A stretch of 64,000 nucleotides of DNA, taken from assembly GCF_026421305.1 (NCBI RefSeq), contig NZ_JAPJBQ010000006.1, positions 239,615 through 303,614 on the forward strand, written 5' to 3'. This DNA comes from Dyella silvae. Its GTDB lineage: Bacteria > Pseudomonadota > Gammaproteobacteria > Xanthomonadales > Rhodanobacteraceae. Shown piece after piece: positions 1-7,691 of the stretch. Positions within the stretch are counted from its first letter, which is position 1. Each line of letters starts with the position of its first letter. The position numbers and the translations under genes are program-made. The notes beneath the pieces are model-generated. The model saw only the letters and a list, made by a program, of their open reading frames with translations, was not told the origin of the DNA and made no database searches.

Positions 1-158
1 ACCTGGCCAACCCGGGCCAGAGCTGGTCGACCCTCATTGGTGCCACCACCGCGAACACCGGCAAGCTGTCGTTCTTCGCCCAGTACCTGGCCGTCAACGG
101 CCCCGCCACGCCGGGCAAGGTCAGCACGAGCGTCGTGTACTCGGTGGTCTACAACTAA
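1..158 (+). CDS. Fimbrial major-type pilin, C-terminal end (partial)
   Basis: Only the last 51 codons are present; the gene starts left of the window. The readable end contains SFFAQYLAV and finishes VSTSVVYSVVYN before TAA. This is the typical C-terminal beta-strand of type 1/FimA-like pilins, with a penultimate aromatic residue and alternating hydrophobics, used in donor-strand exchange. It is followed by a strong stem-loop and then the chaperone gene on the same strand, the usual pilin-chaperone-usher order. It is probably the major shaft subunit of the operon. The pilin fold is inferred from this short tail and from context. Confidence 0.8.
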   Translation, partial: LANPGQSWSTLIGATTANTGKLSFFAQYLAVNGPATPGKVSTSVVYSVVYN

Positions 159-176
159 TCCGCTTGCGGATCTGTC

Positions 177-207
177 GTGCACCGGCGGCTTATCGCCGCC
201 GGTGCAC
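177..207 (+). terminator. Stem-loop between pilin and chaperone genes (attenuator-like)
   Basis: A perfect 13-bp inverted repeat, GTGCACCGGCGGC and its complement, encloses a 5-base loop TTATC 19 bases after the pilin stop. A pyrimidine run TCTTCTC follows, but there is no true U tract. The position suggests partial termination or a 3' stabilising hairpin that keeps the pilin message more abundant than the downstream chaperone/usher message, as known in other fimbrial operons. The structure is seen; the role is inferred. Confidence 0.65.
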
Positions 208-226
208 TCTTCTCATCAGGTGATGT

Positions 227-976
227 ATGTCCAACGTTTTGCGCTATGCCATGGCAGGCATGCTGGTGATGGCAGGGGTGTTCGCCGCGCGCAGCGAAGC
301 CAGTGTGGTGATTGGCGGCACCCGTGTCATCTATCCCGCCCGGGAAAAAGAAATCACCGTCAAGCTCACCAATGACAGCAGCCGACCGGCGCTTGTGCAG
401 GTGTGGCTCGACGACGGTGATGAGCGATCGACGCCCGACACAGCCAAGGTGCCGTTTACGGTAGCTCCACCCATCTTCCGCATGGAGCCCGGCAAAGGCC
501 AGGCGGTGCGCGTGATGTACACCAAGGAACCGCTGCCTACGGATAAGGAAACCCTTTTCTGGGTCAACGTGCTGGAGGTTCCGCCCAAGGCGGACAACAG
601 CGAAGGCCGCAACCTGCTGCAATTTGCCTTTCGCACGCGCATCAAGTTGCTGTTCCGTCCGGCCGGACTGCCGGGTGACGTCACCGACGCCCCCGACAAA
701 CTGAGCTGGACATGGGTGCCCGGCGAAGACGGCAAGGGTTTCGCACTGCGAGTCACCAATCCCACGCCCTACTACGTGAACTTTGCCCGCGTGGACGTTC
801 GCGTCGGCGACCGTGACGTGGGTAACCACGGTGGTGGCATGGTCGCACCGGGTGGTACCTCGACGTTTCCGCTCAAGGACGTCACGACGCGCCCCTCAGG
901 CGAGGTGAAAGCTTCGTTCGGGGTGATCACCGACTACGGCGCCATCAAGGATCTGGTCAAGCCGCTGTCGCCCTGA
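227..976 (+). CDS. Periplasmic fimbrial chaperone (PapD/FimC family)
   Basis: A 249-residue protein with an N-terminal signal peptide (residues 1 to about 25, ending ARSEAS). The following GGTRVIYPAREKEITVKLTN is the characteristic first strand of PapD-like chaperones. The PPIFRMEPGKGQAVRVMYT segment and NLLQFAFRTRIKLLFRPAGLPG match the conserved chaperone signature, including the basic residues that anchor the subunit C-terminus. It binds pilin subunits in the periplasm, completes their fold by donor-strand complementation and delivers them to the usher encoded next. The start is the ATG at 227, nine bases after an AGG-containing weak ribosome site. It lies in the fimbrial operon, after the pilin hairpin. 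Confidence 0.95.
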   Translation: MSNVLRYAMAGMLVMAGVFAARSEASVVIGGTRVIYPAREKEITVKLTNDSSRPALVQVWLDDGDERSTPDTAKVPFTVAPPIFRMEPGKGQAVRVMYTKEPLPTDKETLFWVNVLEVPPKADNSEGRNLLQFAFRTRIKLLFRPAGLPGDVTDAPDKLSWTWVPGEDGKGFALRVTNPTPYYVNFARVDVRVGDRDVGNHGGGMVAPGGTSTFPLKDVTTRPSGEVKASFGVITDYGAIKDLVKPLSP

Positions 977-1061
977 ACGCCTCGATCTTTGTTCGTATCT
1001 GCAGGTGCCTCGCGACGCGTGAGGCGCGGGCTCTACGTTGCCTCGTTTACAGGAGTTGTGC

Positions 1062-3914
1062 ATGGGCCGCCGTGTCATCGGATCACAAACAAGCCGTGCT
1101 GCGTGGACCATGCTGCGCCTGGCCGTGTTGCCGATGACGATACTCGGCGCTCTGGCGCAGAACACCCATGCGGCTGCCGCAGCGGCACCCGCATCCCCTA
1201 TAGGAGGTGCGGCGAGCTTTGATACGGATTTCTTTCCGACCGGCATGGCGCCCAAGATGGATATTTCCCGCTTTGAAAAGAGCGGTTATGTCGCGCCGGG
1301 CACCTATCGCGGCGATGTGCTGTTCAACGGTGAATGGCGCGCACGTACCGACATCGTCTTTCAATCCGTTCCCGGACAGGACGATTCCCTGCCGTGCTTC
1401 GACGCAGACGCATTGGCGCGCTATGGCGTCGACTGGAAGAAAGTCAGGGCGGATACACAGCGCCCGGCGCTCAAGGCCGTGCCTGCTGGCCCGTTCTGCG
1501 GTCCGTTGAGTGACTATATTCCGGACGCCAGCTCCAGCTTCGATCCCAGTACCCAAGAGTTGTCGCTGTCGGTGCCGCAGTTCTATACGCGACAGGCCGC
1601 GCGTGGCTATGTCGATCCGTCGCAATGGGATGCTGGCATTACCGCTGCCACGTTGTCCTATAACGCCAACGTTTACCGCTCCAACCATAGCGGCAGCGGA
1701 CTGACCTCCGGGTACCTTGGCATCAACGCGTCGCTCAATGTCGGTTCGTGGCACCTGACGCAGCTCGGCTCGCTGAACTGGGCAAGTCGCGGTGGCACGC
1801 ATTACCAGAACACAGCCACTTATCTGCAGCACGACATTCCTTCGCTGCAAGCCCAGCTTGCCATTGGCGATACGTATACGACGGGTGCGCTGTTCGACAG
1901 CGTGCGCTTGCGCGGCGTCAACCTGATCAGCGATGACCGCATGCTTCCGCAATCCATGCGAGGGTATGCGCCGGTTATTCACGGCGTGGCGGAAACCAAC
2001 GCCAAAGTCACCATTCGCCAGCGCGGTTACATCATTTACGAAACCAGCGTCGCGCCGGGCCCGTTCTCCATCAACGATTTGTATCCCACCGGTTATGGCG
2101 GCGACCTCAATGTCGATATCACGGAAGCTGACGGCCGCATCAAAAGTTTTTCCGTGCCGTTTTCCGCCGTGCCGCAGCTGCTGCGTGCAGGCCAAAGCCA
2201 ATGGAACATCGTTGCCGGCAAGATTCACCAGCAGAACCTGAAGGACGAGCCGAACTTGATTCAGGCCACTTATCAGCGTGGCCTCAACAACCGTATCACC
2301 GGGTATACCGGCGTGGTGATCGCCAGTGGCTACGTGTCGGCACTGGCCGGTGCCGCGCTCAATACCAACATTGGCGCTTTCTCTGCCGACGTTACGCTGG
2401 CACGCAACTCCCTGCCCGGCCAGCCTTCCACCGATGGCGCCAGCTTCCGCCTTGGCTACAACAAGAACATCATCGAGACCGGCACCAATTTTGCGGTGGC
2501 GGCGTATCGCTATTCGACACCGGGCTTCGTTGGCCTGAGCGATGCCGTGGTGCTTCGCGATGCCGCTGCACGCGGCTACAGCAACGCCCTCACGCAGCGC
2601 CAGCGCAGCCGTCTGGACCTGAGCATCAACCAGACACTGGGTGACCGCTACGGCTACCTCTACGTTGCCGGTTCCGTGCGCGACTTTTGGAACCGCTCGG
2701 GACGTCAGGTCGACTTCTCCGGCGGCTACAGCAACCGGTGGCGTTCGATCAGCTACAACCTCTCAGTGCAGCGCTCGCGCGACAGCGTGCAGGGCTTCAC
2801 CATGTCGAACCTGTCGAACCGTATCCCGGGTGCGCCGGATGGTTACATCGTGCCTGTCATCCCAACGCGCCGGGACACCAGCGTGTTCTTCAGCGTTTCG
2901 ATGCCGCTGGGCCAGACGCTACGCGCACCGTCCTTCAACGCGATGTACAACCACTCCGAGGCGAGTGGCAGCTCGACCATGGCGTCGCTGAGCGGTACGG
3001 CCGGTGCGGACAACCGCTTCGCCTATGGCGCGACCATGAGCCATGCGAATGGCAGCAACACCTACAGCCTCAACGGCCAGTACAACGGCAGCAAGGGCAA
3101 TGTAGCCGCGGGCTACAGCAAGGGCGGCGGCTACCAGCAGTGGAATGCGGGCCTCACCGGCGGCATGGTCGTGCATGCCGGCGGAGTGACGCTGTCGCCG
3201 TCGCTGGGCGATACGGTGGGAGTGGTCGACGCACCCGATGCCGCCGGTGCGAGCGTCTCCAGCGCGCAGGGCGCGGTGGTGGATTCACGCGGCTACGCCG
3301 TGGTCCCGTACCTGGCGCCGTACGAACTCAATACTGTCGCGCTCGACCCCAAGGGCACCGCCGCAGGTGTGGAGCTGAAGGAAACCACGCAGAGCGTGGC
3401 GCCACGTGCGCACTCGGTCGTTCGCCTGCGCTACGAAACATCGAATGGTCGCGCCTTCATGGTGGAAACCATGCTGCCGGACGGACGTCCCGTGCCCTTC
3501 GGTGCGGATGTCTTCGACGAGCAAGGCAACAAGATTGGCGTCGCCGGTCAGGCGAGCCGCCTGGTCATCGGCAACATGCCCGAGTCGGGCGTGCTCACCG
3601 TGCGCTGGAGCGACGATCCCACCGACAGTTGCCGCATTGCGGTGAATGTTCCCCCATTGGACAAGGCGCATCGCGGCGATCTGGAGTGGGCACAGGTCGC
3701 CTGCAAGGGCACGTCCGCGAACACTGGCCAAGCCACCAGCACTACCCATCCGCCCAACGAACCGTCAGTTGGCGGTCCATCGGGCATCCAGGCCGATGAA
3801 CAGCGCGCGTTGCCTGCATCGCGCGAATCTGACCGTTTTTCCCCTTCGATGAAAACATCCTCGGGTCACGCGACGGCAGGCACGCAAGAGAACTCAGGTC
3901 GTCTTTATGAATGA
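1062..3914 (+). CDS. Outer-membrane fimbrial usher (FimD/PapC family)
   Basis: A 950-residue usher. The ATG at 1062 is chosen because AGGAG lies seven bases upstream; an earlier TTG at 1038 has no such site. The signal peptide is followed by the N-terminal chaperone-binding domain (ASFDTDFFPTG onwards). The 24-strand barrel with plug region follows (SDDRMLPQSMRGYAPVIHG, TNAKVTIRQRGYIIYETSVAPGPFSINDLYPTGYGGDLNVDITEADG are classical usher motifs, read in pieces). Two C-terminal domains end near the PLDKAHRGDLEW / ACKG segment. The protein then continues with about 66 hydrophilic Ser/Thr/Pro-rich residues that ordinary ushers lack. It overlaps the downstream adhesin gene by 8 bases, so translation is probably coupled. 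Confidence 0.95.
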   Translation: MGRRVIGSQTSRAAWTMLRLAVLPMTILGALAQNTHAAAAAAPASPIGGAASFDTDFFPTGMAPKMDISRFEKSGYVAPGTYRGDVLFNGEWRARTDIVFQSVPGQDDSLPCFDADALARYGVDWKKVRADTQRPALKAVPAGPFCGPLSDYIPDASSSFDPSTQELSLSVPQFYTRQAARGYVDPSQWDAGITAATLSYNANVYRSNHSGSGLTSGYLGINASLNVGSWHLTQLGSLNWASRGGTHYQNTATYLQHDIPSLQAQLAIGDTYTTGALFDSVRLRGVNLISDDRMLPQSMRGYAPVIHGVAETNAKVTIRQRGYIIYETSVAPGPFSINDLYPTGYGGDLNVDITEADGRIKSFSVPFSAVPQLLRAGQSQWNIVAGKIHQQNLKDEPNLIQATYQRGLNNRITGYTGVVIASGYVSALAGAALNTNIGAFSADVTLARNSLPGQPSTDGASFRLGYNKNIIETGTNFAVAAYRYSTPGFVGLSDAVVLRDAAARGYSNALTQRQRSRLDLSINQTLGDRYGYLYVAGSVRDFWNRSGRQVDFSGGYSNRWRSISYNLSVQRSRDSVQGFTMSNLSNRIPGAPDGYIVPVIPTRRDTSVFFSVSMPLGQTLRAPSFNAMYNHSEASGSSTMASLSGTAGADNRFAYGATMSHANGSNTYSLNGQYNGSKGNVAAGYSKGGGYQQWNAGLTGGMVVHAGGVTLSPSLGDTVGVVDAPDAAGASVSSAQGAVVDSRGYAVVPYLAPYELNTVALDPKGTAAGVELKETTQSVAPRAHSVVRLRYETSNGRAFMVETMLPDGRPVPFGADVFDEQGNKIGVAGQASRLVIGNMPESGVLTVRWSDDPTDSCRIAVNVPPLDKAHRGDLEWAQVACKGTSANTGQATSTTHPPNEPSVGGPSGIQADEQRALPASRESDRFSPSMKTSSGHATAGTQENSGRLYE

Positions 3915-4977
3915 CATCCACAGCACATCATCCGCTCGCCTCCGCTTAGGCATCAGGCTTCTGACGTTGCTGCTCCTGCTGATCTGTTCGGGCGCGTGCT
4001 GGGCAGGACCCATGAATTACTGCAGGCACCTTATGCCGGTAGGCCCGGACGATTTCGCCATCACGTTTCCCGGTACGGTGACCGTGCAACCCAACGCGCC
4101 CGTAGGCCTCGTGCTAGCGACAGCCACTCTGGATACAGGGGCGCGTGGCTACTGGTCATGCGACACGCATGGCGCCCTCGCCCAGACGGGGGTGGGTGTC
4201 GCAAGCACGAGCGGCACGTATGTCGACACCTACACCATTGGAGGAAACCCCATGGTGGTGTACAGCACCAATGTTCCCGGGGTGGGGTATGGGCTCTCCT
4301 TCACCATGTACAACACCGGCTGTGGTGGCTGGGTGTCCTTCCCGATTAACGTGGTACCCAATGGCTATAGCTGGACCGCCTGCAGGACCATGGGCGTGTT
4401 CAATATCGGTGTAAAGATCGAGATCAGCCTGGTCAAAACCGGGCCCATCACTGCGGGCCTGCTGGCACCCGGTCCTATCGGAAAATCGAACGTTTACGAC
4501 GATGGCGCCGTCCTGACGGATGGTGCCGGCATGTTTCTTTTCCATCTGGCCGGATCGGTGCAGATCAACGATGGATCCGGCACCTGCTCGTTTACCGTAC
4601 CCGACACCGACCTGGGCACGTATACGGCCGCGTCGTTCACAGGAAGCACGACCAAGCCCTGGTCGGACGCGATCAAAGTCAAGATCGTGAGCTGCTCGCC
4701 GGGTATCGACAACATCCACATGAAGTTCCTGGGTACACCGGATGCCAACAATAGCAACTACTTTGCCCCCATCAGCACCTCGGGCAATGTCACCGGTATC
4801 GCCATCCAGCTTGCGAACTCTTTCATGGCACCGGCGATTCCCGGTGGCACCCTGGACTGGTCGCGGTCCGTGGTGGGCGACAGCTATAACCTCCGTGCAC
4901 GCTTCGTGCAGACGCTAGGCAACGTGACTGCCGGTGTCGTGAAAACGCCGATCACCATCCAGTTCACTTATAACTGA
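3907..4977 (+). CDS. Two-domain fimbrial tip adhesin
   Basis: A 356-residue secreted protein with a hydrophobic signal segment (LLTLLLLLICSGACWA). Residues about 35-215 form a Cys-containing N-terminal domain without recognisable pilin motifs, presumably the receptor-binding domain. Residues about 225-356 are a pilin domain ending VVKTPITIQFTYN. That domain closely resembles the whole mature protein encoded directly downstream (shared segments GTC-FT-PD-DLGT, SCSP, STSGNVTG, GVVKTPIT-QFTY). This is the normal architecture of a tip adhesin in chaperone-usher pili. The start codon lies inside the usher reading frame, so the two genes are coupled. The receptor is unknown. Confidence 0.85.
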   Translation: MNDIHSTSSARLRLGIRLLTLLLLLICSGACWAGPMNYCRHLMPVGPDDFAITFPGTVTVQPNAPVGLVLATATLDTGARGYWSCDTHGALAQTGVGVASTSGTYVDTYTIGGNPMVVYSTNVPGVGYGLSFTMYNTGCGGWVSFPINVVPNGYSWTACRTMGVFNIGVKIEISLVKTGPITAGLLAPGPIGKSNVYDDGAVLTDGAGMFLFHLAGSVQINDGSGTCSFTVPDTDLGTYTAASFTGSTTKPWSDAIKVKIVSCSPGIDNIHMKFLGTPDANNSNYFAPISTSGNVTGIAIQLANSFMAPAIPGGTLDWSRSVVGDSYNLRARFVQTLGNVTAGVVKTPITIQFTYN

Positions 4978-4987
4978 GCATCATCCG

Positions 4988-5503
4988 ATGAAACGGAAAT
5001 CGTTCTATGGCCTGCTGACCTCGATGCTGCTTGTTGCTGCATCGCCAGGCCATGCGCAGTCAGTGACCTTCAACCTTACGGGCAACATCACCCAGGGCAC
5101 GTGCAACTTCACGATTCCCGACGGCGACCTTGGCACTCATCCAGTCTCGTGGTTTACCGGCAGCCGCGTAACCGCCTGGTCCAATCCCATTGTCATCAAG
5201 GCGGTAAGCTGCTCGCCTGATATTCAGAACATCCGCATGACATTCATTGGTACGCCGGATACCAGCAACGGCAGCTACTTTGCGCCTGTAAGCACGTCGG
5301 GCAATGTCACGGGTGTGGCCATCGAACTCGGCCAAGCCGGCCCGCTCTTAACCGCCGGGATCAACCCAGGTAGTTCGCTGGACTGGCCACTTGGCACACT
5401 TGGAAACTCGTACAGCATCCATGCCCGCTTTACTCAGACCAAGCCCAGCGTGACGCCAGGCGTGGTGAAAACTCCTATCACCGTGCAGTTCACCTACTAC
5501 TGA
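4988..5503 (+). CDS. Fimbrial minor pilin (paralogue of adhesin pilin domain)
   Basis: A 171-residue pilin with a signal peptide ending GHAQS. The mature part begins VTFNLTGNITQGTCNF and ends VVKTPITVQFTYY, with a Cys pair (TCNF and SCSP) expected to form the pilin disulphide. It lies 10 bases after the adhesin stop in the same direction. By eye it is the nearest relative of the C-terminal domain of the adhesin, which suggests a recent duplication. It probably acts as an adaptor between tip and shaft. Confidence 0.9.
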   Translation: MKRKSFYGLLTSMLLVAASPGHAQSVTFNLTGNITQGTCNFTIPDGDLGTHPVSWFTGSRVTAWSNPIVIKAVSCSPDIQNIRMTFIGTPDTSNGSYFAPVSTSGNVTGVAIELGQAGPLLTAGINPGSSLDWPLGTLGNSYSIHARFTQTKPSVTPGVVKTPITVQFTYY

Positions 5504-5527
5504 TAGCCATCAGGAGACGTGCATCCC

Positions 5528-6049
5528 ATGAAACGCCGCGGCTTACCGCTGTTTGCGCTGCTTGCGTTTACTGTCATAGGTGGCGGTGCGCATGCACAGT
5601 CAACGACATTCAACGTGTCAGGCACCATTTCGCCCAGCACATGCCAATGGTCCGTCGCTTCCGATGCAGATCGTACGGTGGCGCTGGACCCGATCCAGGC
5701 GTCCGCGCTGCCGGCGAGTGGCGCGACAGGATTCAAGGCATTCAGCCTCACCCTGGACCAATGCGATCCAGGTTTGAGCACCGCAACGTTTTCATTCAGC
5801 GGCACCCCCGATTCACGCGACCCGCTGCGCTACAAGAACTCCGGCACGGCATCCGGCGTTGCGGTCGAACTGCAATCGACCGACGGCCTCACCATCGGTG
5901 CCAATGGCGCCAACAGCACGCGCACCACGGCGATCAGTGCGGGTACGACCTCACTTCCCTTGCGCGCTGCCTACTGGAGAGTGAGTGGCGCCAGCGTTAG
6001 CGCCGGCACGGTGAAGTCGGTGGCCACGGTATCCATCAGTTACAACTGA
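5528..6049 (+). CDS. Fimbrial pilin subunit
   Basis: A 173-residue pilin with a signal peptide (MKRRGLPLFALLAF... GGGAHAQS). The mature part carries a Cys pair (STCQW, DQCDPG), the pilin TFSFSGTPDSRDPL segment and the C-terminal strand VKSVATVSISYN. The ATG at 5528 fits the signal peptide. A GTG at 5519 lies nearer the AGGAG at 5512 and could add three residues. It is the last gene of the fimbrial operon. A weak hairpin (CATGCC/GGCATG, 6074-6092) follows but lacks a U tract. Confidence 0.88.
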   Translation: MKRRGLPLFALLAFTVIGGGAHAQSTTFNVSGTISPSTCQWSVASDADRTVALDPIQASALPASGATGFKAFSLTLDQCDPGLSTATFSFSGTPDSRDPLRYKNSGTASGVAVELQSTDGLTIGANGANSTRTTAISAGTTSLPLRAAYWRVSGASVSAGTVKSVATVSISYN

Positions 6050-6120
6050 TGGCCGCCCGGCCCTGTCGACCGCCATGCCTGCCAATGGCATGCATACCAC
6101 GTGAGGGTTTTGGTGGGCGA

Positions 6121-6261
6121 ACCAGTCTCATACCAGAGCACACCAGTTTTCCGCTGATCCCGCCATACGCGGCTTCAGCTTAGGAACTAGCCCGCGAAAC
6201 TGGTAACACCAGATATCGGCGGCCGTGCAACCAATTGCCAAACTGGTATGGTCATTGGTAT
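6121..6261 (+). promoter_or_regulatory. Cluster of TGGTA/TACCA boxes upstream of GntR gene
   Basis: Between the fimbrial operon and the GntR start there are at least six copies of ACTGGT/ACCAGT-type words: ACCAG at 6121, ATACCAG at 6130, ACCAGT at 6142, CTGGTAACACCAG at 6200-6212 (a perfect inverted repeat with a 3-base spacer), and TGGTAT at 6244 and again at 6256. This density in 140 bases is far above chance and fits operators for the HutC-type regulator that follows. From memory, TGGTAT direct repeats are described for GntR-type N-acetylglucosamine regulators in Xanthomonas; this was not checked. Confidence 0.65.
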
Positions 6262-6270
6262 CGTTCTGGC

Positions 6271-7023
6271 ATGGAAACCGCCCTCGTCAACGAATACCGC
6301 CGCCTTAGCCGCGACCCCGCCACCAGCCAGCCGCTGGCCTATCTGCGCTTGCGCCGGGCCATTCGCAACGTGGTGGAGCACCGTGACATCGAGCCAGGGC
6401 AGGCGTTGCCGAGCGAACGCGATCTGTCGCGCCTGTTGCAGCTGTCGCGCGTGACAGTACGCAAGGCCATTGCCGGCCTGGTGGAAGAGGGCCTGCTCAA
6501 CCAGCGTCATGGCGCCGGTACGTTTGTGGCCGAGCGCATCATCAAGCCTATGTCGCGCCTCACCAGCTTCACGGAAGACTTGCGCGCACGCGGCCTGAAT
6601 CCGCGTTCGGAGTTCTCCGAGCGCATCGTCGGCGAAGTGACGCCGGAAGAATCCATGGCGCTCAACCTCTCGCCCGGCGTGCTGGTGGCACGCCTTCATC
6701 GCGTGCGTTATGCCAAGGAAGAGCCGCTCGCCATCGAGCGCAGCGTGGTTCCCGCCAGCATCCTGCCGGACCCCACCATCGTGCACGACTCGCTGTATCA
6801 GGTGCTCGAAACGCTCGGCGCTCGCCCTCGCCGCGCACTGCAGCGCCTGCGTGCTGTTTCGCTCGGCGCACAACAAGCGCGCCTGCTGCACGTGCCTGCC
6901 GGCAGCGCTGGTCTGAACATCGAACGCCGCAGCTTTCTCGACGACGGCCGCGTGGTGGAGTTCACTACCTCCTGGTATCGCGGCGACATCTACGACTTCG
7001 TGGCCGAGCTGCAAACCGATTGA
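6271..7023 (+). CDS. GntR-family transcriptional regulator, HutC subfamily
   Basis: A 250-residue regulator. Residues about 15-80 form the winged helix (PLAYLRLRRAI, GQALPSERDLSRLLQLSRVTVRKAI, HGAGTFVAERI), a canonical GntR DNA-binding domain. Residues about 90-245 are a UTRA (HutC-type) effector domain (MSRLTSFTEDLRARGLNPRS, ending VEFTTSWYRGDIYDFVAEL). Such domains sense small metabolites, often amino sugars or histidine-pathway intermediates. The ATG at 6271 places METALVNEYRR at the N-terminus, without a clear ribosome site. The box cluster immediately upstream implies autoregulation. No sugar-metabolism gene adjoins it here, so its other targets are outside this neighbourhood or not recognisable. 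Confidence 0.88.
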   Translation: METALVNEYRRLSRDPATSQPLAYLRLRRAIRNVVEHRDIEPGQALPSERDLSRLLQLSRVTVRKAIAGLVEEGLLNQRHGAGTFVAERIIKPMSRLTSFTEDLRARGLNPRSEFSERIVGEVTPEESMALNLSPGVLVARLHRVRYAKEEPLAIERSVVPASILPDPTIVHDSLYQVLETLGARPRRALQRLRAVSLGAQQARLLHVPAGSAGLNIERRSFLDDGRVVEFTTSWYRGDIYDFVAELQTD

Positions 7024-7186
7024 TGCATGCGGCGGCACTGCGGTGTTGCCACACTTGCCCCCAGCTACCGTCCTTGGCCGGCGGCGTTTTCAGTCACCAC
7101 GACTTTGGCTGGTGGTGGTAGTCGATACGTTCGCTGGCCGATCGATGCGGCTTGATGGATAGCTGACCCGGCATCCGGTGACGCCT

Positions 7187-7567
7187 TCAATCCCAGCGAT
7201 TGGCATTCTTCGGGAATCCTGGCCGCTGTATCCGGACCACGCAGAACCGTTGCCCGCTGGGCGCTTGCATCACTGTCCAGCGCTCAAGACGATTCACCAC
7301 GTGCGCACCCAGCTTCTCCAGGCGAGCCACTTCGGCCGGAATGTCATCGGTCTCGATATCGATATGGACGCGGCTTTCGTGCGACACGCGCTGAATCTGC
7401 ACGATGGGTTCGTCGTCCGGCGTGGCCAGCATGCGGTAGTTGCCGCGCGTACCCGGGTGATCCATGTCGACCGGACGACCCAACGCATCGGCCCAGAACC
7501 GGGCCGCCTCGTCGATATCCGGCGTGTTGCAATCGATGAGCAACGCGCAAAGACGAGAGTGATGCAT
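7187..7567 (-). CDS. VOC/glyoxalase-like domain protein
   Basis: A 126-residue protein starting at MHHSRLCALLIDCNT, with GGAGG well placed upstream of this ATG; longer frames upstream lack a site. It carries the glyoxalase-type pattern ARFWADALGRPVDMDHPGTR, then RVHIDIETDDIPAEVARLEKLGA and VMQAPSGQRFCVVRIQRP, one betaalphabetabetabeta module followed by a second half. Members act as metal-dependent isomerases, dioxygenases or binding proteins; the substrate cannot be told. It is convergent with the GntR gene. Confidence 0.8.
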   Translation of the reverse strand: MHHSRLCALLIDCNTPDIDEAARFWADALGRPVDMDHPGTRGNYRMLATPDDEPIVQIQRVSHESRVHIDIETDDIPAEVARLEKLGAHVVNRLERWTVMQAPSGQRFCVVRIQRPGFPKNANRWD

Positions 7568-7656
7568 AACGTCCTCCTTCGAGCTGAGTCGTGAAGAAAG
7601 CAACGACGCGGCCACCGGGGACTGATTCACCATCGCTCGAACGCCTTGAGCAGATC

Positions 7657-7684
7657 AGAGGCTCCGCATCGCTGCGGAGCCTCT
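7657..7684 (-). terminator. Strong 12-bp hairpin at 3' end of the HAF-repeat gene
   Basis: A perfect 12-base inverted repeat (AGAGGCTCCGCA and its complement) with a stable tetraloop (GCGA on the minus strand) begins eight bases after the stop of the minus-strand HAF gene. There is no U tract, so termination may be weak or the hairpin may protect the 3' end. The same hairpin lies upstream of the next minus-strand gene, separating the two transcripts. Confidence 0.7.
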
Positions 7685-7691
7685 GGTTCAC

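Noticed and set aside
1083..2228. 381-codon open frame antisense to the usher
   Set aside because: Shadow frame; the usher carries the full family signature on the plus strand.
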